Below, in pieces: positions 34,853 to 46,580 of a DNA stretch of 64,000 nucleotides (its first letter is position 1; the number at the start of each line of letters is the position of its first letter). Origin of the DNA: Microcoleus vaginatus WJT46-NPBG5. Its GTDB lineage: Bacteria > Cyanobacteriota > Cyanobacteriia > Cyanobacteriales > Oscillatoriaceae. The stretch covers positions 1 to 64,000 of the forward strand of contig JAHHHM010000016.1 in the NCBI GenBank assembly GCA_019359355.1, in the 5' to 3' direction. Position numbers and translations under genes: made by a program. Below the pieces are notes generated by a model, which was not told the DNA's origin, made no database searches, and was given only the letters and a program-made list of their open reading frames with translations.

Positions 34853-35346
34853 GTGCCGGCTTCCTATCGCTAAAGTTATGAACTTCTTCAGACTTTCGGC
34901 TTCCGTAGAAAGTGTCTAGTTAAGGGCTGAGCGCTTTTCAATTCGAGGTAATACATCTTTTGGGGCGCAAAGTTGGGGCGCAATGCTTAGATCCCTGACT
35001 TTGCGCCTTAACATCAGACATAAATGTGACCTGGAAGCGGTATAACCCAGAAAAATTTGAAGTCATTAGAGAGAGCTTCTTAAGAATAAGAGGCGTTTTT
35101 TTATCATAAATCAGTGGTAGCTTCCTTGACATCCTGGAATTTTGCGATAGAAGCTGTAATTACACTCAGTATTTATTAAAAAATATTACAACTATTTTTA
35201 ACAAAATATTAAACGCAGGTAACTTTATCTTAACAATAATAAACTTTGATGAAAAAGTAGGATAATCTAATGATTGGAATAAATTAATTTAATCGCAACA
35301 GTCTCTAATAAAAACTACGTATTAATACTGAAGGAATAATTTAACA
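34853..35346. other. Spacer between htrA-like and hybrid kinase genes
   Basis: A 10-bp perfect inverted repeat (34964-34973 and 34998-35007), with a nearby direct repeat TTGGGGCGCAA, probably terminates the protease transcript. The following 300 bp are very AT-rich and should contain the promoter of the kinase operon; an AAGGA stands 12 nt before its ATG. Confidence 0.5.
34964..35007 (+). terminator. Hairpin downstream of the HtrA-type protease gene
   Basis: Arms GGCGCAAAGT and ACTTTGCGCC pair perfectly around a 24-nt loop, 110 bp after the stop codon. There is no long T run directly after it, so function as a terminator is only probable. Confidence 0.5.
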
Positions 35347-38300
35347 ATGGTTAACTTAGCCGGCTATGAAATTCTCACAACCGTTCATGAAAGTAATAAT
35401 TCTTTGGTTTATCGGGGGATGAGGAAGTTAGACAATCAACCGATTATTCTAAAATTTCTCAAGCAAGATTATCCAACACAGGCTTCGTTAGTTAGATATA
35501 AACAAGAATACGAAATTACCTGCAACCTCAACCTAGACAGCGTTCCGAAAGCCTACAGATTAGAAAAATATCAGAACACTTTAGTAATCGTTTTCGAGGA
35601 TTGCAATGGAGAATCTTTAAAGAAATGGATAGACACTAAAAACATTACTTTAAAGAATTTTTTATTAACTGCCATTGAAATAACCAAAGCCTTAGGAGAA
35701 ATTCATCATCACAATATTATCCATAAAGATATTAATCCCAGCAACATTATTATTAACCCAGCCACCGGCCTGATTCAAATTATAGATTTTGGCATTTCTA
35801 CGATCTTAACCCGCGAAAATCCGACGATTAAGAATCCGAATGTTTTAGAAGGCACCCTAACCTACATTTCACCGGAACAAACCGGCAGAATGAACCGTGA
35901 AATCGACTACCGCACAGACTTTTATTCATTAGGAGTTACTTTTTACGAACTACTAACCGGGCAAGTGCCCTTTGATTACAGCGATCCAATGGAATTAATC
36001 CATTGTCACATTGCTAAACAAGCAGTCCCCCCCCATGAAATTAATCGCACAATTCCCCGAGCTGTTTCTAATATTGTGATGAAACTGTTAGCCAAAACAG
36101 CAGAAGCAAGATATCAAAGTGCCTGGGGAATCATCGCCGATTTAGAAGAATGCTTGCAGCAATTACAAACTGAGGGAAGAATTGCAGATTTTGAGATCGC
36201 GAAAAAAGATATTACAGACAAGTTTCAGATTCCGCAAAAACTCTATGGAAGAGAGCAAGAAGTTGAAGCTTTATTAGACGCCTTTGAGCGCGTCAGCAAT
36301 GGCACAACAGAAATGATGTTAGTGTCGGGTTACTCTGGTATAGGCAAATCCGCTTTAGTACAAGAAGTTTATAAACCGATTACTAAAGCAAAGGGTTATT
36401 TTATTGCCGGCAAGTTTGACCAATTTCAACGTAGTATTCCTTATGCGGCTGTTGTCAAAGCGTTTAAGTCCCTCGTTAAGCAACTCCTCACAGAAAATGA
36501 AACCCAGCTCCATGCTTGGAAAGAAAAGCTTGTAGCTGCTTTTGGAGCGAACGGTCAAATCATTATCGATGTTATTCCCGAAGTAGAACTCATTGTTGGC
36601 AAGCAGGCATCTGTCCAAGAATTAGGGGCGACAGAATCGCAAAATCGTTTTAACTTAGTTTTTCAAAAATTTATTCGGGTGTTTTGCTCTGTTGAGCATC
36701 CCTTAGTCATTTTTCTAGACGATTTGCAATGGGCTGACTCGGCCACTCTAAAACTTCTCCAAGTCATGATGACAGATGAGGAAACAAAATATCTATTTTT
36801 AGTGGGTGCTTATCGAGATAATGAAGTGGCCCCCGCTCATCCGTTAACGATGACTCTGAATGAGCTGCAAAAGCAAGGCGCAAGGATCGACCAAATTATC
36901 TTAACTCCCTTGCACCTTCAACAAATTGCTAACTTGATTGCGGATACTGTGCATAAAGACAGAGAATCAGTGATGCCCTTAGCCGAGTTAGTTGTCAGTA
37001 AAACTCAAGGGAATCCTTTCTTTGTTAATCAGTTTCTTAAAACGCTTTATCAAGAAAAGCTTCTTAATTTCAATTTTCAAAAAAGGATGTGGGAATGGAA
37101 CCTTTCACAAATTGAAGCCTTAGATATTACCGATAATGTCGTTGAATTGATGATCGGTAAATTAAGAAAGATGCCCGAATTGACTCAGCAAGTTTTACGC
37201 TTAGCGGCTTGCGTTGGCAATAGTTTTGACTTAAATACTCTGGCGATTATTAATGAAAAATCTCCCGGACAAACCTATCAAGAGCTATTGCCGGCAATCC
37301 AAGATGGATTAATTCTCGCAACTTCTGAATTAGGAGTAACAGAAGAAGAGATCATTAATTCACAACTTGTCATTACAACTTATAAATTTTTGCATGATCG
37401 CGTGCAACAGTCGGGTTACGCTTTAATTGATTTAAACCTTCAAACAGCCGTTCACCTAAAAATTGGCCGGTTGTTACTGGCAAATATTTCTCCAGATCAT
37501 CAAGCAGAAAGAATTTTTGAAATCGTTGACCATTTAAATTCCGGGCGGAAGTTAATGGTTGATGATCGAGAAAAAGTTGAGCTGGCTCTCTTAAATGTAA
37601 CCGCTGCGAGGAAAGCCAAAGATGCAACGGCTTATGCGGCTGCTAGAAACTACTTAAGAGTTGGGCTAGAAATTTTACCGGGCGATATTTGGCAGAACTC
37701 CTACGAACTGGCTTTTACCTTGCATAAGGAACTGGCTGATGTTGAGTATTTAAACGGAAACTTTGAAGATTCTAAGATTTTAATCGAACGGGCTTTGGCT
37801 CAGTCCAAATCCAATCTAGAAAAAGCCGAAGTTTACAACATTCTTATTGTACAGTACACCCTGCTCACCAAATATGAAGAAGCGATTCAGGCGGGATTAC
37901 AAGCACTTCGTTTGCTGGAAATAGACTTAGCTGAAGAGAACTTAGAAAAAGCGGTAAATGCCGAACTTGCTGAAGCTAAAGCTAATTTAGCGAATCGAAA
38001 GATTCCTTCCTTAATTGATGCTGAAAAAATGAAAGATCCAGCAAAAAAAATGGCTTTAAAGCTATTGGGCAACATGGGTCCGTTAACATTTTTTTCGTCC
38101 CAAGAGCTTTGGAAACTAACTGTTATCAAAGCAATTAATATTTCTCTCAAATATGGATTTGTGGCCGGAGGTTCCTACTGCTACTCATGCTATGGAATTA
38201 TTCTGAATTCAATTTTAGGAGATTACCACTCGGCTTATGAGTTTGGCCGGCTTGCTCTCACCCTCAGCGAAAATTCAAATAACCTATCTCAAAATTGCCA

Positions 38301-40674
38301 AGATAGCGTTATCTTTGCCAATTACTTAAACTGCTGGATCAAACCCATTAAAACCACTGCCGAGATTAATAACGAAGGATATAAAGTTGGCTTGCAATCT
38401 GGCAATTTGCAATGGACGGGTTATAACAGAATGTTTCAAACCATTACCTATTTCTTTCAAGGAATGAATTTGAGCAGCTTATTAGAAGATATTTCTAATT
38501 CGCTTCATTTCTGTCATCAGACCCAAAATTTGTGGGCAATCGATATCATTGATGCCAACAAGTTAGCAATTTTAAATTTCATGGGTTTACAAGATGAAGT
38601 TAGCGAGAAACAGCATCTAGAAAATTTTTACGGCCGAAAGAGCATGGCAGCTCTCTGCGAGTTTTATGTTTTAAAAGCGCAGATTCTTTATCTAGATGAA
38701 CAGTATAGTGAGGCAAAGCAAGCCTCAGATCAGGCGTCGGAAATCATCGATTATCTGATGGGGCACATTTCAAGCGCTCACCATAATTTTTATCGCTCAC
38801 TTATCTTAACTGCTCTCTTTTCAGCCGGCTCTGAATCGGAGCAAAAAGATTACTTGAAGCAAATAGAAGCGAATCAGAAACAAATGAAAACTTGGGCAGA
38901 TAACTGCCCAGAAAGTTTCGCACACAAATTTTGGCTGGTTGCGGCAGAGATTGCTCGAATTTTAGGTCAAGATTTAGAAGCAATGGATCTGTATGATCGA
39001 GCGATCACTGCTGCCAGAGAGCAGAATTTTATTCAGAATGAAGCTTTAGGGGCAGAACTTGCAGCCAAATTTTGGTTAGTCAAAGGTAAAGAGGAGTTTG
39101 CCCAACTTTACCTAACCAAGGCTCACTATGCGTATCAACTGTGGGGGGCTAAACGCAAAGTAGAGAATTTAGAAAAGAAATATCCCCAATTAGTCATGAG
39201 AACCTCCAACCAAAGTGCGAGTAAAACAAAAGCTACTCAAACAACGGCTCATCCTACAACCACTACCACTAATTTAGAAGCTACACTAGATTTAGCAACA
39301 GTGATGAAAGCAGCACAAGCAATTTCAGGTGAAATTGTTTTGAGCAAGTTGCTGACAAGGTTAATGAAAATTGCCATTGAAAATGCTGGGGCTGAAAAAG
39401 GCTTTTTGATTTTGCAAAAAGCTGGAAACTGGGTGATTGAGGCAGAAGGTTCGGTTAAAGAAGAGGAGGTGAGTGTACTGCGATCACTTCCTCTCAATGC
39501 AACAGCAGCTTCTGGGAATACTTCTAAACTGGTCGGTGCGATCGCCAATTATGTCATTCGTACTCAGGAAAACGTTGTTTTAAATAACGCCACTCAAGAG
39601 GGACAATTTACCCGCGATCCTTATGTGGTTGCGACTCAACCGAAATCAATTCTCTGCACGCCTCTACTGCACCAAGGCAAGCTCACCGGCATTCTTTATC
39701 TAGAGAATAACCTGACAGAAGGGGCTTTCACCACCGATAGGTTAGAACTGTTAAAACTCTTATCTGCCCAAATTGCGATTTCCATTGAAAATGCCCAATT
39801 GTACAAAAATTTACAAGAGTTTAATCAAAACTTAGAGCAATTAGTTGGTGATCGCACTCAAGAATTATCGGATGCCCTTGATAACTTAAAAGCGACTCAA
39901 AGTAAACTGGTGGAAGCCGAAAAAATGGCTTCACTAGGAGGATTAGTTGCAGGTGTTGCTCATGAAATTAATACACCCGTTGGTGTAGGGGTCACTGTTG
40001 CTTCAGCTTTGGCAGAACATACCACAGAATTCTCGTCTATTTATAAGAGCGGTAAAATGAAACGCTCTGAACTAGAAGAATTTTTGGAAATAGCTATCCA
40101 AAGTAGCAACACCCTGCTGATTAATTTACAGCGGGCGGCGGCATTAATTCAGAGTTTTAAGCAGGTAGCAGTCGATCAGTCAAGCGAAGAACGGCGAATT
40201 TTTCATGTCAAAGATTATCTAGATGAAATTTTGTTGCAATTAAAGCCAAAATTGCGACATACCAAACATTTGATAGAAGTTTTAGGCGAAAATAATATTA
40301 GTCTAGATTCCTATCCAGGTGCGTTTTCGCAAATCGTGACTAACTTGCTGATCAACTCTTTAACTCATGCATATAAAGGAGATACTGAGGGCAAAATTCT
40401 GATTCATTTTCAGCAAGAAAACGATCTGCTGATCTTAAACTACTCTGACGATGGTGAAGGGATTCCGGTTGAGAATTTAAGCAAAATTTATGAGCCGTTC
40501 TTTACAACTAAACGCTCTCAAGGGGGGAGTGGATTGGGATTACATCTTGTTTACAATTTAGTGACCCAAAAACTTAAAGGTGAAATTGAGTGTCAGAGTG
40601 AAGTGGGGGTGGGAACGAAATTTGTTATTAAGTTGCCCATGCAGATACATCCGAAAGAAGCGTTTGGTTACTAA
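35347..40674 (+). CDS. Hybrid Ser/Thr kinase - AAA ATPase - GAF - histidine kinase (HstK type)
   Basis: A 1775-residue signalling protein. Domains: Ser/Thr kinase at about 8-270 (His126-Lys-Asp128 in place of HRD; Asp147-Phe-Gly); an AAA/ORC-like ATPase at about 298-600 with the P-loop GYSGIGKSA near 328; a long helical TPR-like sensor region at about 700-1280; GAF at about 1315-1470; histidine kinase with phospho-acceptor His1539 (GVAHEINTPVG), N-box NLLINSLTHAY, DDGEGIP and GGSGLGLHLV. No transmembrane helix, so it is cytoplasmic. This layout is well known in filamentous cyanobacteria and often linked to stress and nitrogen responses. The next gene, a REC-kinase, is 32 bp downstream. Confidence 0.93.
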   Translation: MVNLAGYEILTTVHESNNSLVYRGMRKLDNQPIILKFLKQDYPTQASLVRYKQEYEITCNLNLDSVPKAYRLEKYQNTLVIVFEDCNGESLKKWIDTKNITLKNFLLTAIEITKALGEIHHHNIIHKDINPSNIIINPATGLIQIIDFGISTILTRENPTIKNPNVLEGTLTYISPEQTGRMNREIDYRTDFYSLGVTFYELLTGQVPFDYSDPMELIHCHIAKQAVPPHEINRTIPRAVSNIVMKLLAKTAEARYQSAWGIIADLEECLQQLQTEGRIADFEIAKKDITDKFQIPQKLYGREQEVEALLDAFERVSNGTTEMMLVSGYSGIGKSALVQEVYKPITKAKGYFIAGKFDQFQRSIPYAAVVKAFKSLVKQLLTENETQLHAWKEKLVAAFGANGQIIIDVIPEVELIVGKQASVQELGATESQNRFNLVFQKFIRVFCSVEHPLVIFLDDLQWADSATLKLLQVMMTDEETKYLFLVGAYRDNEVAPAHPLTMTLNELQKQGARIDQIILTPLHLQQIANLIADTVHKDRESVMPLAELVVSKTQGNPFFVNQFLKTLYQEKLLNFNFQKRMWEWNLSQIEALDITDNVVELMIGKLRKMPELTQQVLRLAACVGNSFDLNTLAIINEKSPGQTYQELLPAIQDGLILATSELGVTEEEIINSQLVITTYKFLHDRVQQSGYALIDLNLQTAVHLKIGRLLLANISPDHQAERIFEIVDHLNSGRKLMVDDREKVELALLNVTAARKAKDATAYAAARNYLRVGLEILPGDIWQNSYELAFTLHKELADVEYLNGNFEDSKILIERALAQSKSNLEKAEVYNILIVQYTLLTKYEEAIQAGLQALRLLEIDLAEENLEKAVNAELAEAKANLANRKIPSLIDAEKMKDPAKKMALKLLGNMGPLTFFSSQELWKLTVIKAINISLKYGFVAGGSYCYSCYGIILNSILGDYHSAYEFGRLALTLSENSNNLSQNCQDSVIFANYLNCWIKPIKTTAEINNEGYKVGLQSGNLQWTGYNRMFQTITYFFQGMNLSSLLEDISNSLHFCHQTQNLWAIDIIDANKLAILNFMGLQDEVSEKQHLENFYGRKSMAALCEFYVLKAQILYLDEQYSEAKQASDQASEIIDYLMGHISSAHHNFYRSLILTALFSAGSESEQKDYLKQIEANQKQMKTWADNCPESFAHKFWLVAAEIARILGQDLEAMDLYDRAITAAREQNFIQNEALGAELAAKFWLVKGKEEFAQLYLTKAHYAYQLWGAKRKVENLEKKYPQLVMRTSNQSASKTKATQTTAHPTTTTTNLEATLDLATVMKAAQAISGEIVLSKLLTRLMKIAIENAGAEKGFLILQKAGNWVIEAEGSVKEEEVSVLRSLPLNATAASGNTSKLVGAIANYVIRTQENVVLNNATQEGQFTRDPYVVATQPKSILCTPLLHQGKLTGILYLENNLTEGAFTTDRLELLKLLSAQIAISIENAQLYKNLQEFNQNLEQLVGDRTQELSDALDNLKATQSKLVEAEKMASLGGLVAGVAHEINTPVGVGVTVASALAEHTTEFSSIYKSGKMKRSELEEFLEIAIQSSNTLLINLQRAAALIQSFKQVAVDQSSEERRIFHVKDYLDEILLQLKPKLRHTKHLIEVLGENNISLDSYPGAFSQIVTNLLINSLTHAYKGDTEGKILIHFQQENDLLILNYSDDGEGIPVENLSKIYEPFFTTKRSQGGSGLGLHLVYNLVTQKLKGEIECQSEVGVGTKFVIKLPMQIHPKEAFGY

Positions 40675-40706
40675 AAGTGATCATTGAATTATAAGGGAGA
40701 AAAGCA

Positions 40707-42239
40707 ATGGCAAGTGTAACTGACAATTTCTTAATTAGACAATCTGCCGATCAAGATTTATTAACTTTTGAAGAAGAATCGGATTATGACTTAATTTTTG
40801 CGGATGAAGAAGAGGAAAACCAACCCAAAGAAAGTTGGAAAGTTTTAATTGTAGATGATGAAATTCAAGTTCATACGGCTACGAACATTGCATTGAAAAA
40901 GTTTACATTTGAAAACAAGCCTTTGACTTTTATTAGTGCTTACTCCGCCAGGGAAGCTAAACAATTACTTCAAGAACATCCGGATGTTGCCATCATTTTG
41001 CTTGATGTCATTATGGAAACTGATGATGCAGGCTTAGAGTTGGTTCAATATATTCGGGAAGAGCTTAATAATCAATTAGTGCGAATTATTTTACGCACAG
41101 GTCAACCGGGACAAGTCCCTGAAAAAAACATAATTATTAGCTACGATATCAATGACTATAAAACCAAGACTGAATTAACGACATCAAAGCTATATACGAC
41201 CGTTTTGACTGCTTTACGAAGTTTTTCTTTAAGTAAAAAGTTACAAGCTGAAATAGAGCGCCGCGAGCAAGTAGAAATAGCACTGCGAAGCAGTCAGGAA
41301 AAAGAACGCGAAAAAGCGATTGCCTTAGAGCATTCTTTAAAAGAGCTGCAAGAAGCCCAACTTCAGCTTGTGCAAAGTGAAAAAATGTCCAGTTTGGGTC
41401 AACTCATTGCTGGTGTAGCCCATGAAATTAACAATCCGCTGAACTTTATTTACGGCAATCTCACCCACGCTAATGACTATAGTAAAGAACTCATCCATCT
41501 GTTGAATCTTTACCACCGGCATTACCCCCAACCCGAACCAGAAATTCTCAATGAGATGGAAGATGCCGACTTGCCATTTGTCATAGACGATTTACCCAAA
41601 CTGCTTTCTTCTATGCAGTTAGGGATCGAACGGATCTGCAATATTGTGCAGTCTCTGCGAAATTTTTCGCGGTTGGATGAAACTGAAAGCAAGCCGGTCG
41701 ATATCCACGAAGGTATTAATAGCACCTTGATGATATTGCAACACCGGCTTAAAGCTAAGTCAGATCGTCCGGCTATCAACGTTATTAAAGACTATGGTGC
41801 CTTGCCGCCGGTGTCTTGTTATGCCGGCCAACTTAATCAGGTATTCATGAACTTGCTCGCCAATGCGATAGATGCGTTGGAAGAACGGGTAAGCCAAGAA
41901 AAGAGTCAAGTTTTTCAACCCCTGATTTTGATTCGCACGGAAGTCATTTCGCATAATTCCTCTAACGGGATAGCTGTCGGCTCACATATTCGCATCACAA
42001 TTGCTGATAATGGCATTGGCATGACTGAGGAAGTTCGCGCTAAACTTTTTACCCCCTTCTTTACAACCAAGCCCATTGGAAAAGGGACAGGCATGGGGTT
42101 GTCAATTAGCCGAAAGATTTTGTCAGAAAAACATGGTGCTCAATTGCAGTGTATTTCTACGCCAGAACAGGGAACCCAGTTTATCATTGAGATGCAGATG
42201 AGTTTTAAAGCAACAAACCTTACAAGCGCCATTCTCTAG
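40707..42239 (+). CDS. Response-regulator/histidine kinase hybrid (REC-HisKA-HATPase)
   Basis: A 510-residue protein with an N-terminal receiver domain (about 44-175; acidic DD at 50-51, phospho-Asp100 in ILLDVIMET), then a coiled coil and a histidine kinase with His239 in GVAHEINNPLNF and ATP-binding boxes NLLANAIDAL, DNGIGM and GTGMGLSISRKI. It follows the hybrid kinase after 32 bp with a GGGAGA site, so both are probably cotranscribed. The simplest reading is that the upstream histidine kinase phosphorylates this receiver, which then controls the second kinase. No DNA-binding output is present. Confidence 0.93.
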   Translation: MASVTDNFLIRQSADQDLLTFEEESDYDLIFADEEEENQPKESWKVLIVDDEIQVHTATNIALKKFTFENKPLTFISAYSAREAKQLLQEHPDVAIILLDVIMETDDAGLELVQYIREELNNQLVRIILRTGQPGQVPEKNIIISYDINDYKTKTELTTSKLYTTVLTALRSFSLSKKLQAEIERREQVEIALRSSQEKEREKAIALEHSLKELQEAQLQLVQSEKMSSLGQLIAGVAHEINNPLNFIYGNLTHANDYSKELIHLLNLYHRHYPQPEPEILNEMEDADLPFVIDDLPKLLSSMQLGIERICNIVQSLRNFSRLDETESKPVDIHEGINSTLMILQHRLKAKSDRPAINVIKDYGALPPVSCYAGQLNQVFMNLLANAIDALEERVSQEKSQVFQPLILIRTEVISHNSSNGIAVGSHIRITIADNGIGMTEEVRAKLFTPFFTTKPIGKGTGMGLSISRKILSEKHGAQLQCISTPEQGTQFIIEMQMSFKATNLTSAIL

Positions 42240-42289
42240 CGAACTTACTTGGCCCAATTCATCCCTTTACGATACAACTGTAAATAAAA

Positions 42290-42340
42290 AAAAGTGAACA
42301 GTAAAGAAGGTTAATCTTTGCCTCTTTACTGTTCACTTTT
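42290..42340. terminator. Strong hairpin between the kinase operon and rpoC2
   Basis: A perfect 18-bp inverted repeat (42290-42307/42323-42340) with a 15-nt loop, flanked by A and T runs. A second, weaker inverted repeat (AAGTGAAG/CTTCACTT, about 42350-42388) follows right at the end of rpoC2. Together they separate the convergent transcripts. Confidence 0.8.
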
Positions 42341-42388
42341 CAAAGGAAAAAGTGAAGCGCAATTTCTTGCCCTTCACCCTTCACTTAT

Positions 42389-45300
42389 TTAAAAGTCGTC
42401 GTCTTCTTCGTCATCATCGTCTTCTTCCTCATCATCAATCAAGACATCATCTTCCAGGATGGGAGAGAAGGCGTCAGCGCCGGCTAAGTCAAAACCGATA
42501 CCGGCAGCACGAGGGGGACGTTCAGGTATTTCCTCTGTACGGTCGCCAAAGATGCCATTACTGCTAAAGGTACGGGCGCTGCGGTCATCGAGAACGACAT
42601 CCTTAAGATCGTCATCCTCATCCAGAACACCGGCAGAGTCATAACCCATATCCATATCGGCTTGGCTGTTCATCAAGTCCTCATAGGCATTGAAGCCAGT
42701 GCCGGCAGGAATCAGACGCCCGATGATCACGTTTTCCTTGAGTCCACGCAACCAGTCAGACTTACCTTCAATCGCCGCTTCTGTAAGCACCCGTGTGGTT
42801 TCTTGGAAAGAAGCCGCCGAAATAAAGCTATCCGTATTCAGCGATGCCTTCGTAATCCCCAGCAACACAGGCGTGTATTGCGCCGGTGCACCGCCGGTGA
42901 TGGACATTGCCTCATTCACCTGCTCAACCTGGCGCAACTCCACCAGTTCACCCGGCAGCATCGTTGTATCGCCACCGTCATCCATCCGAACCTTAGAAGT
43001 CATCTGACGAACGATCACCTCAATGTGCTTGTCAGAAATATCAATCCCTTGAGATTGATACACAGACTGCACCTCGTTCACCAAAAATGTCTGGCAGGCT
43101 TGGAAACTACTTAACGCCGCATCATACGCGCCCATTGTTTCCCGGTTGATATTAAAGAAAACCTCCAGAATTTCATGGGGATTTGAAGGCCCATCGGAAA
43201 GTGGCTCGCCGGCTTTGACTTCCTGGCCATCAGACACCATCACATTCTGCCCTGGACCCATTACATACTCTGTAATCACCCCATCAGATTCAATGACCTT
43301 GACTTCAACCGAGTCATCGTCACCATACTCAACCTGAGCCGTCCCCGGTCGTTTAGCCAGAACACAAGCTTCTTTTGGCTTCCGGGCTTCAAGCAGTTCC
43401 TCAATCCGGGGCAAACCTTGGATAATGTCCCCAGTCTTCGTGCGCTCAAACACCAGCAGCACCAACAAGTCACCCCGCTGCACCAAACTTCCATCCTCAA
43501 CGTGCAGCACCGCACCCGAAGAAACGCGATAGGGACGGGCGATCCGCATCACGACTTTGCTGGCTGGTTTTTGCAGCTTGGATTGGGCATCTCCATCTGC
43601 CGGTGCAGATTGATCTTTGATGATCGACAGCACTTGGCCAGACTCTTCAAGTCCGACTCCGGGTGCGATCTCATCCTTACCGGCAACGAGCAAAGTGCCG
43701 ACTTTAATGGTGGGTGAGAGTTCTGGGACTTCTATGGTGAGCAAATCGGCATCGCGCACCACCAGAATCCGGCGAATGGCTTCTGCACCCTCGCGAATCC
43801 CGCGAACCAAACCGGCTTCTTTACACTGAATTTCAGTTCGGGCAACGACGGCACCGGGGGCAATGCGCTGGCCATCTTCCACCAATAGCCGAGTGTGGGT
43901 GCTGCCTTGCAGGGCGTCTGCCGCCATATCCCGGCGAATGATCAGCGATTCTAAAATCACCAATTGCAGCCGCATCACAGACGGGTCATTCGCATCTGGC
44001 ACCAGCTCAATATCAGCTGCCAGTTGAGGAGCGTCTTTGCCAATTTCTAGCACGAGCTGGGTTCGCAGCAACTCCAAACCTTCAACGGATTTAACCCGCT
44101 CCCCATCTTTATAGGGCAGACGCTGTACGGCACGCAACTCAATTGCGGAACCGTCTTGGTCTTTGCGCGATTCTTGGGAAGGAACAGCCGGCTCATCGGG
44201 CACGTGAAACTCAGTCACCGGACGCAGCAGGAGAGCGGGGCCTTCTGGGGTTTCCACATACTCGATGTAGCGTAACTCCGGCACCGTCAGACCTTTTATA
44301 ACTTCTTGGCCGGGATTCGCCAAAGTGGCATCGGCACTGAGCACTTCTTCCGGATCATCTACCATGTGGAGTTCACCGGGCTTGACGACAATTTCCCGCA
44401 GGATGTCGTTTTTCTGGGTAACTTCCACGACCCCGTTGTTTTGGCAGAAGATGTCTTTGACAACTTCTGTGCCGGCTTCTACATACTGGCCATCTTCAAC
44501 CAGTAGCAAAGAAATGTCTTTGTTCACTTCATGACATTCTTCCGGAATCCACAACAGGGTGCCGCCCTTAACAACTTCGTAACCTTGCTTGGCTTTACCC
44601 CGCTTGGCCACTTCTACGCCGGCATATTTGATGATCCCGCCGGTTTGGGTGTGATAGCGACCGTCCATCAACTCAGCGACCACTTGATTATTTTGCACCT
44701 TTGTGCCTGGGGTGGCTTTCAAGGAAAACTGCTGGTTGTTGGTGGTTTCAATCACATAGTGTTCCCGGCCCTGGTAGCTTTCCTCGCGGACAGTGGCCCG
44801 GTCGAGCAGGACAGAAGCAGTGATAATTTCCACTTCGCGCGGGTGCTCGCCTGAAGTGTCTTCACCCAAGCGCACAACGCCCCCGTGTTCGGTAATCAGT
44901 TTGGTTTCTGCCAAGACGCTCCCAGGCTGAATCCGGTCGCCGTTTTTGACGATGGGTTCTGCCCCGGGTGGCAAGTTGTAAACTTCGCCGGCCAGAATCC
45001 AGATTAAGCCGCCGCGTTGGGCGATACGGGTGGTGTTGCCCTGCCGGTCTGTTTTTTCTTCAGGCACCAAGTCGGCAAACAGCGCTTCGCCGGCCAAGTC
45101 GGAAGCCACGTCTTTAGTTGCTTTTTCCGTGGTTTTGCGGGCGGTGCGACCGGCAATCGGCACTTCAGCAATAAATGCGTCGGCTTTTACCTGAGCGCCA
45201 TCTTGCACCAGCAGGGTGGAACCTTGGGTGATGGGAAAAACTTCTCGCCGTCCATCTCGCTCTACGGCTAGTTCGGCGTTAGCACTTTCTACAACCAGAG

Positions 45301-46444
45301 CTTCTTCGCCGTGGCGGGTACGGAAGGGCCGAGTTCTTAGTTGGCCAATATAGCGAATCGTGCCTTCAAAGGGTGCGCGAACTTGACGGGCGATTTCGCC
45401 GGTGAAGACGCCCCCAGTGTGGAAGGTCCGCATCGTTAGCTGAGTCCCCGGTTCGCCGATGGACTGGGCGGCGATGATCCCCACGGCTTCACCCATGTCT
45501 ACTAAGTGAGCGTGGGCGAGGCTCCAGCCGTAGCAATGCTGGCAGCAACTGCGGGTGGCTTCGCAGGTGAGGGGAGAGCGTACGAACACTTCTTCTACTT
45601 TGGCATCCCCAATTTCTTGGGCGAGTTCTTCCGATATCGGTTGGTTACGGGTGACAATAATTTTGCCGGTTTTGGGGTGGGGCGCATCTAATGCTAGAAC
45701 CCGACCGAGCAAGCGGTTTTTGAGCGGGATCAAGACGCGATCACCATCCGTCATTGCCCGTACTGGAATTCCCCGAGTGGTGCCGCAGTCAATTTCCCGC
45801 ACGATCACGTCTTGGGATACGTCTACGAGCCGGCGGGTGAGATAGCCAGAGTCAGCTGTTCTTAGTGCGGTATCAACTAAGCCCTTACGTGCCCCGTAAG
45901 AGGAAATAATATATTCGGTTACAGTTAAGCCTTCGCGGAAGTTGGTTTTGATGGGCAAGTCGATAATTTCCCCTTGAGGATCTGCCATCAATCCCCGCAT
46001 TCCCACCAGCTGCCGGACTTGGGAAATATTCCCCCGCGCTCCACTAAAGGCCATCATGTAGACGCTATTCAGGGGATCAGCGGCTTTGAAGTGACGCACG
46101 ACTTCGTCTTTGAGTTCTTCGCTGGTGCCGTTCCAGGTGTCGATAACTTTCTGGAAGCGCTCAACTTCGGTGATTTCTCCACGCGTGTAGCGGGCTTCTG
46201 TATCACGAATTTCGTCTTCGGCTTTTGCGAGCAGTTGACGTTTGCCGGGGGGAATTTTGAGGTCGTCTACCGAGATGGAGACGCCGGCTTTTGTCGCGTA
46301 GCGGAATCCTAAATCTTTAAGAAGGTCGGCGACTTGGGCTGTCCGCGCTGTCCCGTAGTTGGTGAAGGCCCAGGCAATGAGTTTTTTTAAGACACCTTTG
46401 TCCACAACTCGATTGCGAAAAACCATTGACTTTTGATCTGCCAT
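42389..46444 (-). CDS. rpoC2: RNA polymerase beta' subunit, C-terminal part (RpoC2)
   Basis: The C-terminal part of the split beta' subunit of cyanobacterial RNA polymerase, containing the trigger-loop side, the large lineage-specific SBHM insertion (about residues 330-960) and the C-terminal part. Landmarks: [19 protein letters not shown] at the N-terminus, the zinc-type Cys cluster [19 protein letters not shown], and [25 protein letters not shown]. The start at ATG 46444 ([11 protein letters not shown]) is preferred to a GTG at 46507 because AGGA lies 9 nt before it and homologs start there. The protein ends with a run of acidic residues ([15 protein letters not shown]). Confidence 0.97.
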   Translation of the reverse strand: MADQKSMVFRNRVVDKGVLKKLIAWAFTNYGTARTAQVADLLKDLGFRYATKAGVSISVDDLKIPPGKRQLLAKAEDEIRDTEARYTRGEITEVERFQKVIDTWNGTSEELKDEVVRHFKAADPLNSVYMMAFSGARGNISQVRQLVGMRGLMADPQGEIIDLPIKTNFREGLTVTEYIISSYGARKGLVDTALRTADSGYLTRRLVDVSQDVIVREIDCGTTRGIPVRAMTDGDRVLIPLKNRLLGRVLALDAPHPKTGKIIVTRNQPISEELAQEIGDAKVEEVFVRSPLTCEATRSCCQHCYGWSLAHAHLVDMGEAVGIIAAQSIGEPGTQLTMRTFHTGGVFTGEIARQVRAPFEGTIRYIGQLRTRPFRTRHGEEALVVESANAELAVERDGRREVFPITQGSTLLVQDGAQVKADAFIAEVPIAGRTARKTTEKATKDVASDLAGEALFADLVPEEKTDRQGNTTRIAQRGGLIWILAGEVYNLPPGAEPIVKNGDRIQPGSVLAETKLITEHGGVVRLGEDTSGEHPREVEIITASVLLDRATVREESYQGREHYVIETTNNQQFSLKATPGTKVQNNQVVAELMDGRYHTQTGGIIKYAGVEVAKRGKAKQGYEVVKGGTLLWIPEECHEVNKDISLLLVEDGQYVEAGTEVVKDIFCQNNGVVEVTQKNDILREIVVKPGELHMVDDPEEVLSADATLANPGQEVIKGLTVPELRYIEYVETPEGPALLLRPVTEFHVPDEPAVPSQESRKDQDGSAIELRAVQRLPYKDGERVKSVEGLELLRTQLVLEIGKDAPQLAADIELVPDANDPSVMRLQLVILESLIIRRDMAADALQGSTHTRLLVEDGQRIAPGAVVARTEIQCKEAGLVRGIREGAEAIRRILVVRDADLLTIEVPELSPTIKVGTLLVAGKDEIAPGVGLEESGQVLSIIKDQSAPADGDAQSKLQKPASKVVMRIARPYRVSSGAVLHVEDGSLVQRGDLLVLLVFERTKTGDIIQGLPRIEELLEARKPKEACVLAKRPGTAQVEYGDDDSVEVKVIESDGVITEYVMGPGQNVMVSDGQEVKAGEPLSDGPSNPHEILEVFFNINRETMGAYDAALSSFQACQTFLVNEVQSVYQSQGIDISDKHIEVIVRQMTSKVRMDDGGDTTMLPGELVELRQVEQVNEAMSITGGAPAQYTPVLLGITKASLNTDSFISAASFQETTRVLTEAAIEGKSDWLRGLKENVIIGRLIPAGTGFNAYEDLMNSQADMDMGYDSAGVLDEDDDLKDVVLDDRSARTFSSNGIFGDRTEEIPERPPRAAGIGFDLAGADAFSPILEDDVLIDDEEEDDDDEEDDDF

Positions 46445-46580
46445 GTTTTTTTGTCCTGTGTCCTTTGTCCGGTCGTTTTTTGCCCTTTGTTGTTGATGCT
46501 TTGTCACTTATCTTTTGTCTTTTGTTTTGGGTTTTGGCCGGCTGACAATTAACAATTGATAAGTGACAAATGACAAATGA
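46445..46580. repeat. rpoC1-rpoC2 gap with intergenic heptamer-like repeats
   Basis: The gap contains a perfect 13-bp inverted repeat (46500-46512/46558-46570) and clusters of TGACAAA/TTGTC words and ACAATTAACAATT. This filler is common in cyanobacterial spacers. It lies inside an operon, so it must be read through. Confidence 0.6.

Noticed and set aside
42662-43114. 150-codon plus-strand frame opposite rpoC2
   Set aside because: It is antisense to a conserved subunit gene and has no start signal.
46445-46580. Terminator between rpoC1 and rpoC2
   Set aside because: The 13-bp inverted repeat has a 45-nt loop and lies in filler repeats; an efficient terminator here would cut off rpoC2.
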